Shown here: positions 1 through 10,777 of the stretch, one piece after another
Numbering within the stretch: the first letter of the stretch is position 1
How the letters are laid out: every line of letters starts with the position of its first letter
Notes under the pieces: generated by a model
Seen by the model: the letters and a program-made list of their open reading frames with translations, nothing else
What the model was told of the DNA's origin: nothing
Database searches by the model: none
DNA from: Flaccisagitta enflata
Taxonomy: Eukaryota > Chaetognatha > Sagittoidea > Aphragmophora
Length of the DNA stretch: 64,000 bases
Direction: 5' to 3'
NCBI GenBank assembly: GCA_965153355.1
Contig: OZ231128.1
Span: forward strand, 7,688,001-7,752,000
Made by a program: the position numbers and the translations under genes

Positions 1-982
1 CTGTGAGATAGATGTAGTTGGAGACCATCTTGTAGGCTTCTCCCGTAGTTCGATCTTGGAGGGCGACGAAGCGTTCGGCATCAGTCACTCCAGGGACGTC
101 CATGACCTCGCTCCGAAACTTTTCAATGAAGCGAGAATATTGCACCTCACCGCCTGAGAACCTCTCAGACTCCTTTGGCGTCGAGTACTTGAGTCGTTGA
201 CTTCCCAAGAGATGCGAGAAATCACCACTGGGCGAAATCGCGGCTGTGGCGGCAGCAGCGGCAGCTGCGTCTTCAGTGACAGCAGCTGCGGGAGGCGGAT
301 CTGGAGGCTTCTGTGAGCCACCAATGTCGAGAGATGCGAGATGCTCTGATAATGTTGTGTCGTCGATCCCTTCGTCGATGGCTTTCTGTATAATTTTGCG
401 CTTCCGACTCTTGAGGGCATGCTTGAGCTTTATCTCTTCCAGCTCCGCCATATCAGCTTCCTCGGAGAGCTCCAACTTGAGCTGAGACAGTCGAGCCGGA
501 GGTACACTTTCACCACCACCTGTGAGGGCTGCGTTGAGAAGAGCGCTGGCTATGGACCCAGAGGCCCGTTTTGCAGCTTCATCATCAGCGGCCTTTTTCG
601 CGGCCGCTTCTTCGTCGGCCTTCCTTTTCGCTTCTTCATCCCCCATTGTGGAATTATTAGAAGTGGAGGCAAAACTTTCTTCTGAGGAGAGACTCGGCTG
701 GGTTACTGAGGGAGATCGCGAACGGGAGCGGGATCGGGCACGGCAACGCGCTAATCGATTCTTAGGAAGAGAGGTTTTTATCTTTGACTCTTCAATGAAT
801 TGTCTTTGCTCTTTTGAGAAAAGATCAAGATTTGCGAGTAATTCTGCTAGAAGAGAGTTGTAAGTCTGTCCAACAATATCATAGTCCTCATCAGGCGATT
901 CTTTGGCCTCTAAAAACCGTTGCAACTGCTTAGATACTTCTACAAATGCCTTAGATTTCTCTTTAGACTGGGATCGTTTCAT
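1..982 (-). CDS. gag: BEL/Pao-type Gag, N-terminal part (runs off window)
   Basis: The minus-strand frame is open from ATG at 982 to the window edge, about 327 codons; an in-frame TAA lies just upstream of the ATG, which fixes the start. The protein begins with a Lys-rich helix, then an Arg/Ser run (RSRSRSRSPS), then an Ala/Glu/Lys-rich coiled-coil-like stretch starting MGDEEAKRKADEEAAAKKA, and an Ala/Pro linker. The part nearest the window edge reads FSGGEVQYSRFIEKF, then DAERFVALQDRTTGEAYKMV. This follows the DUF1759 pattern of BEL/Pao Gag (F-x-G ... F ... F, then K/R-F-x-x-L ... G-x-A). Gag builds the intracellular particle that carries the element RNA. Protease, RT and integrase would lie outside the window. 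Assignment to BEL/Pao rests on this motif alone; another LTR family is possible. Confidence 0.7.
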   Translation of the reverse strand, partial: MKRSQSKEKSKAFVEVSKQLQRFLEAKESPDEDYDIVGQTYNSLLAELLANLDLFSKEQRQFIEESKIKTSLPKNRLARCRARSRSRSRSPSVTQPSLSSEESFASTSNNSTMGDEEAKRKADEEAAAKKAADDEAAKRASGSIASALLNAALTGGGESVPPARLSQLKLELSEEADMAELEEIKLKHALKSRKRKIIQKAIDEGIDDTTLSEHLASLDIGGSQKPPDPPPAAAVTEDAAAAAAATAAISPSGDFSHLLGSQRLKYSTPKESERFSGGEVQYSRFIEKFRSEVMDVPGVTDAERFVALQDRTTGEAYKMVSNYIYLT

Positions 983-1815
983 ATCATGAAAACGCGGTTA
1001 AACAACAGTCATTCTATGGTTGAACAACAGAGTCAGACAACAGACATCAGGGTTTGGTCCCCTTTGTACATAAAAGAGCTTACTAGTGACAGCCAAAATG
1101 GTGGGGAGATTTCCTCCGATCAAACGAGTATAAAGATGGATAGACGGACTTGACAGACTGAAGAGCCGTCCGGGATAAAGCCAAATGAACGACGAGAGAG
1201 GAGCGGATAATTGACTTGTGGCGATGAGTCTTCGAGGGAGACGTAGACATAGTTAGATGTACGAAGGGGAATTTTGACGGAACAAAAGTCTTAAATGAAA
1301 AAGAGAATCAGCCGAATAAACTTCTTTGAACGACGTAGAAAGAGCGGAGGATGGACGCACTAAATGTAAGAAGAGAATTCTTTTAGACCGATAGACATAC
1401 GCGATGGGCAGGGGCAGCCGTCGATGTGCAGCCCTGCCTTTACTTCTTTCTTCCTTTGTTTACGTGACGATACACGCCTTTCGTTTTATAAGAACGCGGT
1501 TTAGGTTCTTCTTCCTTCCTTTGTCAAAGCGACGTTAAGAGAGAACAATTTGAGGTTCTTCCTACTTCGAAATGAAAGACGTTTTTCTTCGCGTCTTTAT
1601 TTTCTTCTCTCTATCTCTCTCTCGTCTTAGCGCAGGATGATCACCAGTTTAAAACTGTTTCTTCGCGATCTTCTTCTTTCGAAATTGAATGCCGGCTGCA
1701 GAGAGAGAAACCAACTCAAGAATCTTTTCTTTTCTCCTCTCTTATTCTCCACCCTCTCTTCTTAGAGGCGAGACGTAATCAACAGTGAGAAACAGTCGAC
1801 TCTCTCCAAGGCAGT

Positions 1816-1930
1816 AGACCTGACGTCGATGTCAAGGCCTTTTCCAAAGGGAAAGTATTCTTCTTAGCAAAGCGAGGCACGATAAGACCTGACGTCGATG
1901 ACAGGCCTTTTTCAAAGGATGAGGTCGTTG
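1816..1930. repeat. Two direct copies of an AGACCTGACGTCGATG block
   Basis: AGACCTGACGTCGATG followed by (TC)AAGGCC/ACAGGCC and TTTTCCAAAG/TTTTTCAAAG occurs at 1816 and again at 1885, 69 bp apart, in the retroelement leader or LTR. TGACGTCG resembles a CRE-type site, so these could be enhancer units, but that is inference. Confidence 0.6.
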
Positions 1931-2562
1931 ACCTTTATTCCTCCAGGTTATTCGCGATAGGGCAATATTGACAACTTCAAAACAAAAGGCGTCCCCACTT
2001 CGATGGACGAAATCATCGGAGGCATCCCCGGTTTCACATGATATCTTCGTTGAGGACGTAGTTGACGGGGGCTTGCAAACATCGATGTGTTTGACTGCTT
2101 GAGTAACTGGCTACTTGAGGCTTGAGGCAAATGAGTGGGCATCGAGATATAACAAAATGATGGATCGAATCGTCAAACTGAAGGAAGGGACAAAATGGGG
2201 GAAAACATTAGGCCAATGCTAAGGGTGACAAAAGAGAAATACGACAAATATCATATCAACTCAATACTACAACGCTTCTTACCACACTAGGATGTCGCCG
2301 ATGAAACAGCTACTGAATAGACCGACTGCGCACTGGCATTTAAAGGATCTAAAGCATCTACACTCAGACAGCTCTAACCAATGACAGCTCACGAGTCACG
2401 CACAGCCGCGATGACAGCCAATAGACAGCTAGAACGATAACATGCTTCACCCATGACGTCATAAGCCAATGAACGACGAGCAACGAAAATGAACATTCAC
2501 GAGGCAACACTAATGAATCTCGATAGATGGAGAGAGCGGGAGAAAAAGAACATTGGCTTATG

Positions 2563-2704
<142 letters not shown>

Positions 2705-2981
2705 GAAATGACTGGAGAATTAAGAAAAAAAGATGTCACCTCAGGAAAGCAAAACCTTCAAGAGGAGTTATACATCTTTGTGCTTGTGTTCAATTGGAGA
2801 TGGTCATTGGTGGCGCAGGCCATACATTCTTTTTTGTAGCATGCACGCAGCTCAACAGCCTTTATTTTTCTCTGCCTGTCTATTTGTCTTTTGGTGTGTT
2901 GGTACATCTGTCTGGGTATTTTTGGGCACATGCAACTTGGGTAGCCATGAATCAACCCTTTTTTAATCTTTTGCCCCACAG

Positions 2982-3554
2982 ATTACAGCCACTACATGGC
3001 GGCAGTGGTGAAATATTACGTGGGACCATGCATTCCCAAAAGTATGAAGCAGGACAGAATTTTCATGGTCAATTGTTTCCGGGCTTTGTTCTGGGCCAAG
3101 AATTCCGTGGAGCGAGATCTCATTCTTTTCAGCATGCTGGTTCTAGCCTATGCTCATCCAGATGGTGGCTTGTTTAGGTTAGTTACACTCATGGCCCTGA
3201 CTCACAAATTTGCCATATTTACAACAGAATGACAATTGCAGCACTTTTAATGCACAATTTTACACTTTCTTTACAGTTACACTAACAGACCAATGGGCCA
3301 AACTTGTTTATTTGCAAGTTGGCAAATACTCCAAATTGCAACTTGAATAACACAGTTTCCAATAAGCTGATGAATTATTTACTTTCTCTTTGGTGGGCTT
3401 GGATTTCAGGAGTGCAAGGCAGCAACTGAACACTTTCATCAACCAGCTTGGTGCAAGGATAACTCACATATGCACGTATGAAGAACTTGAATCTGTGGAC
3501 AAATCGGCTGAAGATCACGACCATTTCTTTGATCTTATACACAAAACCAAATAA
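2982..3554 (+). CDS. Host gene, two C-terminal exons (protein not recognised)
   Basis: Exon A is 2982-3177. It is preceded by a strong pyrimidine tract ending ttgccccacag and followed by AG|GTTAGT. Exon B is 3410-3554, preceded by ggatttcag. The splice phases agree (AG + G), giving one continuous frame of about 113 residues that ends in TAA at 3552-3554. Exon A encodes a helical, hydrophobic segment including VKYYVGPCIPKS, FRALFWAKNS and FSMLVLAYAHPDGG. Exon B encodes an ARQQLNTFINQLGARITHIC helix and an acidic/His-rich tail ending FFDLIHKTK. A polyA signal follows at 3687. Good splice sites and non-repetitive sequence make this the best host gene in the window. Upstream exons were not found between 2510 and 2981. 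I could not assign a family. Confidence 0.75.
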
Positions 3555-3686
3555 TTCAGTTGTTGGTTTGTTGGTTGACGGGTCTTTATGTCAATCCACG
3601 TCAAACAAGTAGTTATGGACAGTTTGAACAAGGCTAACATATAAAGTCACATGCGACACAACTGAATTTATTGGTTTTTTTTTCTC

Positions 3687-3692
3687 AATAAA
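3687..3692 (+). promoter_or_regulatory. Polyadenylation signal AATAAA
   Basis: AATAAAATAAA lies 133 nt after the TAA of the host gene, at a normal distance for a short 3' UTR. Confidence 0.6.
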
Positions 3693-3839
3693 ATAAACAT
3701 GGTTGAATTTGGAGAAATATTTGAAACAACCAAAATTACTTAGCTAACTTGATTGACCTCAATGAATTAATTTGCTTGGTCAACTAAATTTACTTAGTCA
3801 ACTTATTGGGGTTAAAGAGACTAAAAAAGACAAAAAGAG

Positions 3840-5190
3840 ACTTAAACCAGACATAAGCCTTACTTAAACCTGACTTAAACCAACTTAAACCAGACAAAAC
3901 CAGATCTACAGTGCGGCGCAAAAAAAAGTTTTAGGTAGTATTGAATCTCATTTTACTACTCGACTCGATAAAGAAGCCGCACTGACAAATTGTCATACTA
4001 AATTTCAAAAAAACTAATTAAAATCTTAGACCATTTGAAAGCTCTTGAAAAGATCTTTCATTTGGCGCCAATCTGGTATTGCTATCTTTTTTTGTTAAGA
4101 AATGGCATTAGTTAGAGTAAAAATATTGTCTATTTCAGTTTTGCAATCCCTATGAAAAAAATGCATTTTAGCAAAATAATGCTTTTCTTTGCAAAGCTCT
4201 ATCTCCTAGCTGTTTGAGATACAGATCTGGGATTGGTCTAGAATGAAAGAAAATTCAAAAATCTTTCAAATAATTTTGACAGAAAAATTTTCAAATGATT
4301 TTTTTTTCTTATACATCAACTCAAAATAGAGTGCGGCTTTTTTTTTTTAGTCGAGTAGTAAAGCAATAAACAGAACTTGTTAACTATTTTTTCTTTATCA
4401 TTTTTAAGTTTGACTACAATACTTGAATGAACCTTCATAGTTTAACTAGAAAGTGAAAAATGGAGCAGCACTGAAAAAAAAAACAATTTGCAAGGTTAAT
4501 TCTGAGGTTTCATCACTTAAATGCCTTAGAAATCTATTGAATTTTATTATGATTATCAAATATTTTATTGTTATGCTCATTTCTTTGAGTGATTGATAGA
4601 TTCTGACTTAGTCAGGATGTACAGTTCTGCTTGGCAAGTCCTAGATATGTTAAATAAAGCTATTTTGTAGCTATAACCATGAAATATCTATAATAGGATG
4701 AGCATAAAAAACTATTGAAAAAAACAGCTTTTTCCCAACTGATTTTTAACACCTCAACTTCAAACTTCTGTAACTTTTTAACCATTTGACCGACATAATT
4801 CTGCTTGGTGGCAAATGCTTCATTTTTTTAAGCTCTGTAATTCTGTCATGAATTTTTTTATAATCTACTAATAGATATCTAAGATAAGACATGGAACAGA
4901 CCTAAAACTTTTTTTTGCGCCGCACTGTAAAACAGACCAAAACCAGATGTAAATAAGATGTAAACCAGACGTAAACCAGATGTAAATCAGACGTAAATCA
5001 GATGTACAGCAGACATAAACCAGGTACTGTTGAACAAATTGTTCTTACAGATTTTTCAAACAGGACCTGAATCAGACTAAAACCAGACTTAAACCAGACG
5101 TAAACCAGACATAGACCAGACGTAAACCAGACTTATGCCAGAATAAGACCAGACCTATTTAGGACTTAAACCAGGTACTGTTGAACAAAG
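3840..5190. repeat. CCAGAC-type minisatellite, split by a transposon
   Basis: Degenerate 11-12-bp units of the form ACTTAAACCAGAC run from about 3840 to 3906 and resume at 4930-5190 (AAACCAGACGTAAACCAGATG). The interruption is exactly the inverted-repeat element at 3909-4927, so the array predates that insertion. GGTACTGTTGAACAAA occurs twice (about 5023 and 5176), suggesting a longer higher-order unit. Confidence 0.75.
3909..4927. mobile_element. Tc1/mariner-type non-autonomous element, TA target site
   Basis: The left end begins CAGTGCGGCGCAAAAAAAAG and the right end is its exact inverse complement; the perfect inverted repeat is 28 bp. Both ends abut TA (3907-3908 and 4928-4929), the target duplication of Tc1/mariner elements, and CAGTG is the usual Tc1-family tip. 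The 1,019-bp interior is AT-rich and has no transposase frame, so it must have been mobilised in trans. Second, internal inverted segments carrying GCCGCACT and TTACTACTCGACT lie at 3951-3984 and 4330-4364, so the interior may itself be nested or rearranged. Confidence 0.85.
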
Positions 5191-5544
5191 GGGTATTACA
5201 AATTTTGCCTACACCAATACATACATTGTTGCCAAATGAATCTTTATTTCACCCAGTTGCTACGAGTTTCACATTTATCATTGTTACACTATGTGGACCT
5301 CAAAGGTAACAAATTACAGATTTTTTTTTGGGTTCAATGTCAAATGGTGCTTTTATATTTTTTGTTGTTCTTTGGGTATCAACTTGATGTATCTACCACC
5401 TCATTTACAAAATACAGTGCAATAACAATGTGATGTTAAATAAATGTAAAATAAAAGGATTAACTCATTTCTAGTCAAACAGTTCTTTGAAAGTCAGAAA
5501 ATGATCTACCCAATGAGGATTTAGTTTCATTAGAAGACTGGGAG
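5191..5544. other. No gene seen
   Basis: AT-rich unique DNA between two repeat arrays. Short open frames here have no recognisable features. Confidence 0.5.
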
Positions 5545-7835
5545 GGGGTGCATGACATGACTGGTAAGGGGTACATGAGGGGTACATGAAAGATCAGAAC
5601 CCAGTCTCAATGAAAGGCACATAGCTAAGAGAAGGGGGTACATGAGGGGTACATGAGAGATCGAAACCCAGTCTCAATGAAGGGTACATGGAGATAAGAA
5701 AGGGGGTACATGAGGGGTACATGAGAGATCGAACCAAGTCTCATTGTAGGGTACATGGAGAAACAAACCAAGTCTCATTGTAGGGTACATGGAGAAACAA
5801 TGGGGGTACATGAGGGGTACATGAGAGATCGAAACCCAGTCTCATTGTAGGGTACATGAAAACGCAAAGGGGGTACATGAGGGGTACATGAGAGATCAAA
5901 CCCCAGTCTCAATGAAGGATACATGGAGATTGGAATGGGGTACATGAGGGGTACATGAGAGATTGAAACCCAGTCTCAATGAAGGGTACATAGAGAATGA
6001 GGTACATGAGGGGTACATGAGAGATCAAAACCCAGTCTCATTGTAGGGTACATGGAGAAACAACGGGGGTACATGAGGGGTACATGAAAAATCAAAACCC
6101 AGTCTCAATGAAGGATACATGGAGATAAGGAGGGGGTACATGAGGGGTACATGAGAGATCAAACCCCAGTCTCAATGAAGGGTACATTGAGAATGGAATA
6201 AAGTACAGGAGGGGTACATGAGAGATCAAAACCCAGCTTAATTTAAGGGTACATGGAGATAAGAAGGGGGTACATGAGGGGTACATGAAAGCTAAAAACC
6301 CAGTCTCAATGAAGGGTACATGGAGATAAGAAAGGGGGTACAAGAGGGGTACATGAGAGATCAAAACCCAGTCTCATTGTAGGGTACATGGAGATAAAGA
6401 GGGGGTACATGAGGGGAACATGAGAGATCGAAACCCAGTGTCAATGAAGGATACATAGAGATAAGGAGGGGGTACATGAGGGGTACATGAGAGATCCAAC
6501 TCCAGTCTCAATGAAGGGTATATGGAGAATGGAATGGGGTACATGAGGGGTACATGAGAGATCAAAACCTAGCCTCAATGAAGGGTACATGGAGATTAGA
6601 AGGGGGTACATGAGGGGTACATGAGAGATCAAAAGGGGGTACATAAGGGGTACATGAGAGATCGAACCCCAATCTCCATGAAGGGTACATTGAGAATGGA
6701 TTAAGGTATATGAGGGCTACATGAGAGATCAAAACCCAGCTTAAATGAAGGGTACATGGAAATAAGAAGGGGGTACATGAGAGCTCAAAACCCAGTCTCA
6801 ATGAAGGGTACATGGAGATAAGAAAGGGGGTACATGAGGGGTACATGAGAGATTGAAACTCAGTCTCATTGTAGGGTACATGGAGATAAAGAGGGGGTAC
6901 ATGAGGGGTACATGAGAGATCGAAACCCAGTGTCAATGAAGGATACATAGAGATAAGGAGGGGGTACATGAGGGGTACATGAGAGATCCAACCCCAGTCT
7001 CAATGAAGGGTACATGGAGAATGGAATGGGGTACATGAGGGGTACATGAGAGATCAAAACCCAGCCTCAATGAAGGGTACATGGAGATAAGAAGGGGGTA
7101 AATGAGGGGTACATGAGAGCTCAAAACCCAGTCTCAATGAAGGGAACATGGACAAAAGAAAGGGGGTACATGAGGGGTACATGAGACGAAACCCAGTCTC
7201 AATGAAGGGTACATAGAGAAGAGAAAGGGGTACATGAGGGGTACATGAGAGATCAAAACCCAGTCTCATTGTAGGGTACATGAAGAAGCAAAGGGGGTAC
7301 AAGAGGGGTACATGAGAGATCAAACCCCAGTCTCAATGAAGGGTATATGAAGAATGGAATGGGGTACATGAGGGGTACATGATCAAAACATGATCAAAAC
7401 ATGATCAAAACCCTGTTTCAATGAAGGGTACATGGAGATAAGAAAGGGGGTACATGAGGGGTACATGAGAGATCAAAACCCAGTCTCAATGAAGGGTACA
7501 TAGAGAAGAGAAGGGGGTACATGAGGGGTACATGAGAGATAAAAACCCAGTCTCATTGTAGGGTACATGAAGAAGCAAAGGGGGTACATGAGGGGTACAT
7601 GAGAGATCAAACCCCAGTCTCAATGAAGGGTACATGAAGAATGGAATGGGGTACATGAGGGGTACATGAGAGATCAAAACCCTGTCTCAATGAAGGGAAC
7701 ATGGAGATAAGAAAGGGGGTATATGAGGGGTACATGAGAGATCGAAACCCAGGCTCAATGAAGGGTATATAGAGAGAATTGTAGGGGGTACATGAGGGGT
7801 ACATGAGAGAGATCAAACTCAGTCTCATTGTAGGG
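5545..7835. repeat. 67-bp satellite array, about 34 units
   Basis: Units contain two GGGGTACATGA blocks, then GAGAGATCAAAACCCAGTC, TCAATGAAGGGTACATGGA and a variable purine spacer (GATAAGAAG, GAATGGAAT, AAGCAAAG). Subtypes alternate, giving higher-order structure; for example, about 420 bp from roughly 6390 recurs at roughly 6870. Several frames stay open on the minus strand (repeating SLMYPSCTP-like peptides), but this follows from the unit being stop-poor and is not evidence of coding. Confidence 0.95.
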
Positions 7836-8106
7836 CAATATGAACAGCTGTGGCGGGGTCGAAGCACATCACGCCCCATCGATGCGGTCGTGAATCCGCC
7901 ACGGCGGTGGCGGCGCCGATCTCGCCAAGGTATCTTTCCAAAGATTCTTGCTCTTTTACTCCCAATTCTCTGAATGGGAAGAGATAGACGATGGCGTCGA
8001 GAAGATGCGTCGGAATTTGCTTCAATTCCTCTCTCCCCGCGCGAGTGATGAAGACGACGTCTTCCAGTGAGTAGCGAGACTGTCGGGGTGACCAATACTT
8101 TTTCAT
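7825..8106 (-). CDS. Small hypothetical coding-like fragment
   Basis: An open frame of 93 codons starts at ATG 8104-8106. It reads MKKYWSPRQSRYSLEDVVFI at its start and later ELKQIPTHLLDAIVYLFPF and ESLERYLGEIGA. Residue composition is balanced, and the stretch at 7850-8060 is much more GC-rich than its surroundings. The frame stays open upstream of the ATG (KQGW before the Met), so the real unit may be longer. The 3' end runs into the satellite. It may be an exon or a captured gene scrap; I recognise no family. No convincing splice sites were found. Confidence 0.35.
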   Translation of the reverse strand: MKKYWSPRQSRYSLEDVVFITRAGREELKQIPTHLLDAIVYLFPFRELGVKEQESLERYLGEIGAATAVADSRPHRWGVMCFDPATAVHIALQ

Positions 8107-8344
8107 CCAGCCTTGTTTGTGAACGAAGTGTAATTTTCTATGAAGTAGCAGTGATGTGTAGTCTGTGGGTCTGTTGTCTGTCTGTTTAAAACCTTTGATA
8201 TTTTTGGAACCAGACTTCAGAATTTTATGAAACTTTACCAGTGTTATTGTTATGTCAATGGGAGCTTGTGTACCAATTTTCAGAAAAATTCATAAACTTT
8301 TACTACCCTTTGCCTATTATTTTTGTAGTAATATTTAGCTGGGA
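8107..8344. other. No gene seen
   Basis: AT-rich DNA that includes a diverged partial unit of the following 166-bp repeat. Confidence 0.5.
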
Positions 8345-8850
8345 CTTAGGTGGTTTACATAGGTAGAGGGTAGTAAAGGTTTATGAATTTTTTTTTAATT
8401 TGGTATACAAGTAGAGGGTAGTAAATAAACAACCCCTGCAAAATTCGAATTATATCTGAAGTCTGGTTTATGAGATATTAGCTTATTTATGTAGTAGTAT
8501 GTTGCTAGGACTTAGGCAATTTACATAGGCAAAGGGTGGTAAAGGTATGTGAATTTTTTTCTAATTTGGTACACAAGTAGAGGGTAGTAAATAAATAACC
8601 CCTGCAAAATTCGAATTAAATCTGAAGTCTGGTTTATGAGATATTAGCTTATTTATGTAGTAATATGTTACTATGACTTAGGCAGTTTACATAGGCAAAG
8701 GGTAGCAAAGTTATGTGAATTCTTTTTTAACTTGGTATACAAGTAAAGGATATTAATTGAACTGCCCCTGCAAAATTCGAATTAAATCTGAAGTCTGATT
8801 TACAAGATATTAGCTTATTTATGTATTAATATGTTACTAGGACTTAGGCG
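8345..8850. repeat. 166-bp tandem repeat, three full units
   Basis: CTTAGG anchors occur at 8345, 8511, 8677 and 8843, exactly 166 bp apart. Each unit carries TTTACATAGG, AGAGGGTAGTAAA, CCCCTGCAAAATTCGAATT and TATTAGCTTATTTATGTA. Units differ by scattered substitutions only, so the array has kept its register. Confidence 0.95.
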
Positions 8851-8949
8851 ATTTATATAGAGGATTGGAGTTCATGAATTCTTTTACTTGCTCATTTATT
8901 ACATTCTGATTTTTCCTTAGGTTTGCCATCATGGATTTCAAGATTCATC

Positions 8950-9258
8950 TTTAACTACTGTCATCATCTTCAACTACTGTCATCATCTTCAACTACTGTC
9001 ATCATCTTCAACTACTGTCATCATTTTCAACTACTGTCATCAACTTCAACTACTGTCATCATCTTCAACTACTGTCATCATCTTCAACTTCTGTCATCAT
9101 CTTCAACTACTGTCATCATCCTCAACTACTGTTATCATCTTCAACTACTGTCATCATCTTCAACTACTGTCATCATCTTCATCTACTGTCATCATCTTCA
9201 TCTACTGTCATCATCTTCATCTACTGTCATCATCCTCAACCACTGTCATCATCTTCGA
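8950..9258. repeat. 19-bp tandem repeat, about 16 units
   Basis: The unit is close to TACTGTCATCATCTTCAAC, with a TCATCTAC variant near the right end. Because 19 is not a multiple of 3, the three frames rotate and all stay open, which explains the 113-codon frame over it. Confidence 0.95.
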
Positions 9259-10052
9259 CTATAGATTTTTTTTAAAAATTTTTTTAAAAAATTTTTTGAA
9301 AAATTTTTTTAAAGAATTTTAAAAAAAAAATTTTTTTGAAAATTTTTTTTATTTCTATTTTTTTGAAAAAAAAAATTTTTTTGAATATTTTTTTTATATT
9401 TTTAGACTATTGTTATCATTATCAAGTTTTGTCATTATTAAAACAATATTGATTATTTTTTTTCTATTTTTTTCATTTTGAAATTGTTGTTTTGTCATGT
9501 TTCTCATCGAGTTGCGTTTACGCAACGAGAAAGCTTCAAAAATTACAGTCCCCAATTTTGAAGCTTTTTTTTCAATTTTATCATAGCCAACATAGAGAAT
9601 AAAAGAAACTAGGTTGAAGGGACAAAAATTTGTATCTGCTTAAGGCAGAATTTCGTTCGTTGGAGCGGGGTTTAACTCTACAAAATCAGTCGTCTAGAGG
9701 CTCGCACGAGACTGTCATTATCATGACCAGCGTTGTCGTCATGACAGAGAGGACCAGGGTGAGGAGAGGATTCAAATTCGTTTGCCTCCTTTTGCTTTAC
9801 CTCTTGTTTGACCTCTCCATTTTGTTCCGTTTGCTTATTGAATTTTGCTAAAAGAAAAAACAAAACTGTTCAGCCACTGGCAAGTTAAACAGTGGGTAAT
9901 TCCCAATTTATAAACTCTTGAACTTGTTTTCAATCCATTTCGCCATTAAATTGTAGTCTATAAAAGAGGGACTCCATTCCCACACATTATTAGCACGTCA
10001 CCCATCGTTATCCTATTAAATTCTCCTTTGTCTACTACCCTGGTCAATATGG
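9259..10052. other. AT-rich tract with T/A homopolymer blocks, no gene seen
   Basis: 9265-9400 is alternating runs of T and A with fold-back potential. A short perfect hairpin GTTGCGTTTACGCAAC lies at 9511-9526 and resembles the tip hairpin of dispersed family A. No supported gene. Confidence 0.6.
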
Positions 10053-10081
10053 AGCTCTTTCTCTCTTTCTCTCTTTCTCTC

Positions 10082-10137
<56 letters not shown>
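10053..10137. repeat. (TTTCTC)n/(TC)n microsatellite
   Basis: Pure pyrimidine dinucleotide tract with TTTCTCTC units at its left end. Confidence 0.95.
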
Positions 10138-10140
<3 letters not shown>

Positions 10141-10167
10141 TGGACGCAACATATGCTGATTGCTGAT

Positions 10168-10304
10168 TATGTCGCGTATGCGACATACGTATGTTGTATA
10201 CGCGTAATATGTCGCATAAGCAACATATGTGTGTTGCATACGCAAAATATTTTGCGTATGCAACATATGTGTGTTGCATATGCGAAATATGTTGCGTATG
10301 CAAA
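10168..10304. repeat. 40-bp tandem array of palindromic units
   Basis: TATGT/TATTT anchors lie at 10168, 10208, 10248 and 10288, exactly 40 bp apart (3.4 units). Each unit is itself nearly palindromic, for example TTGCGTATGCAACATATG followed by TGTTGCATATGCGAA, so the array can form serial hairpins. Confidence 0.9.
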
Positions 10305-10777
10305 AGATTTTCACAAAAAGTGACTTTTCTCAAAAGGGGCTAGGTGAAATATTTTTCAACAATTACATCTTGATTCAGGCACGTCGGGACTGGGTCAGAG
10401 TGAAAAGAAACCCATAGTAATGTGAAAAACGTCCTGGTGGTTCCCAGGATCCACAGTGCTTGGGGTGTGGGTATTTCTTAGGTTGACGTGCAAGGTACAG
10501 AAGAAACATCGGATAACGGTCTTGATGAGTCCTTGTACCTTGAGTAGCAAATATATATATTGGTCTAAGATACTGAGTGCGCTGCAAATGTCCTATAATT
10601 GAAGTTTGAGCTGATTTTATATGTTATCTTTAGTGTAAGGAGTGCTTGTCTTTGAAATGTTAATCAGTGGTGAAATAATTAGCATGAATCAATCATCCAA
10701 ACATTACTACTTTCATTGAATGCGCGTGAGCATGAAAGTGAAGAAGAATGAAGAAAGATCATTTTGTGATTTTAGCA
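10305..10777. other. 3' flank of the gypsy element, no gene seen
   Basis: Mixed AT-rich DNA. I looked for an LTR matching the region upstream of the gypsy gag and found none. The gypsy pol frame is already broken at about 10850 by a family A repeat, which suggests the LTR is missing or displaced. Confidence 0.45.

Larger units (their letters stand above)
1..2509 (-). mobile_element. 5' part of a BEL/Pao-like LTR retrotransposon
   Basis: The gag frame above is preceded on the minus strand by about 1.5 kb of non-coding, T/C-rich leader. At 2501-2509 the minus strand reads TGTTGCCTC, the TGTT start typical of BEL/Pao LTRs, so I place a putative LTR start there. The 3' border of this LTR and the primer binding site were not resolved, because the second LTR is outside the window. 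The insertion lies upstream of the two host exons at 2982-3554 and may sit in an intron of that gene. The element reads antisense to the gene. Confidence 0.5.

Noticed and set aside
1948-2142. 64-codon minus-strand frame in the BEL leader
   Set aside because: No family features, no link to the gag start; chance frame.
5545-7835. Overlapping minus-strand frames of repeated SLMYPSCTP-type peptides
   Set aside because: They follow from a stop-poor 67-bp satellite unit; frames rotate and break with unit length changes.
8950-9258. CRISPR-like regular repeats
   Set aside because: Units are contiguous 19-mers without spacers, in a eukaryotic setting.
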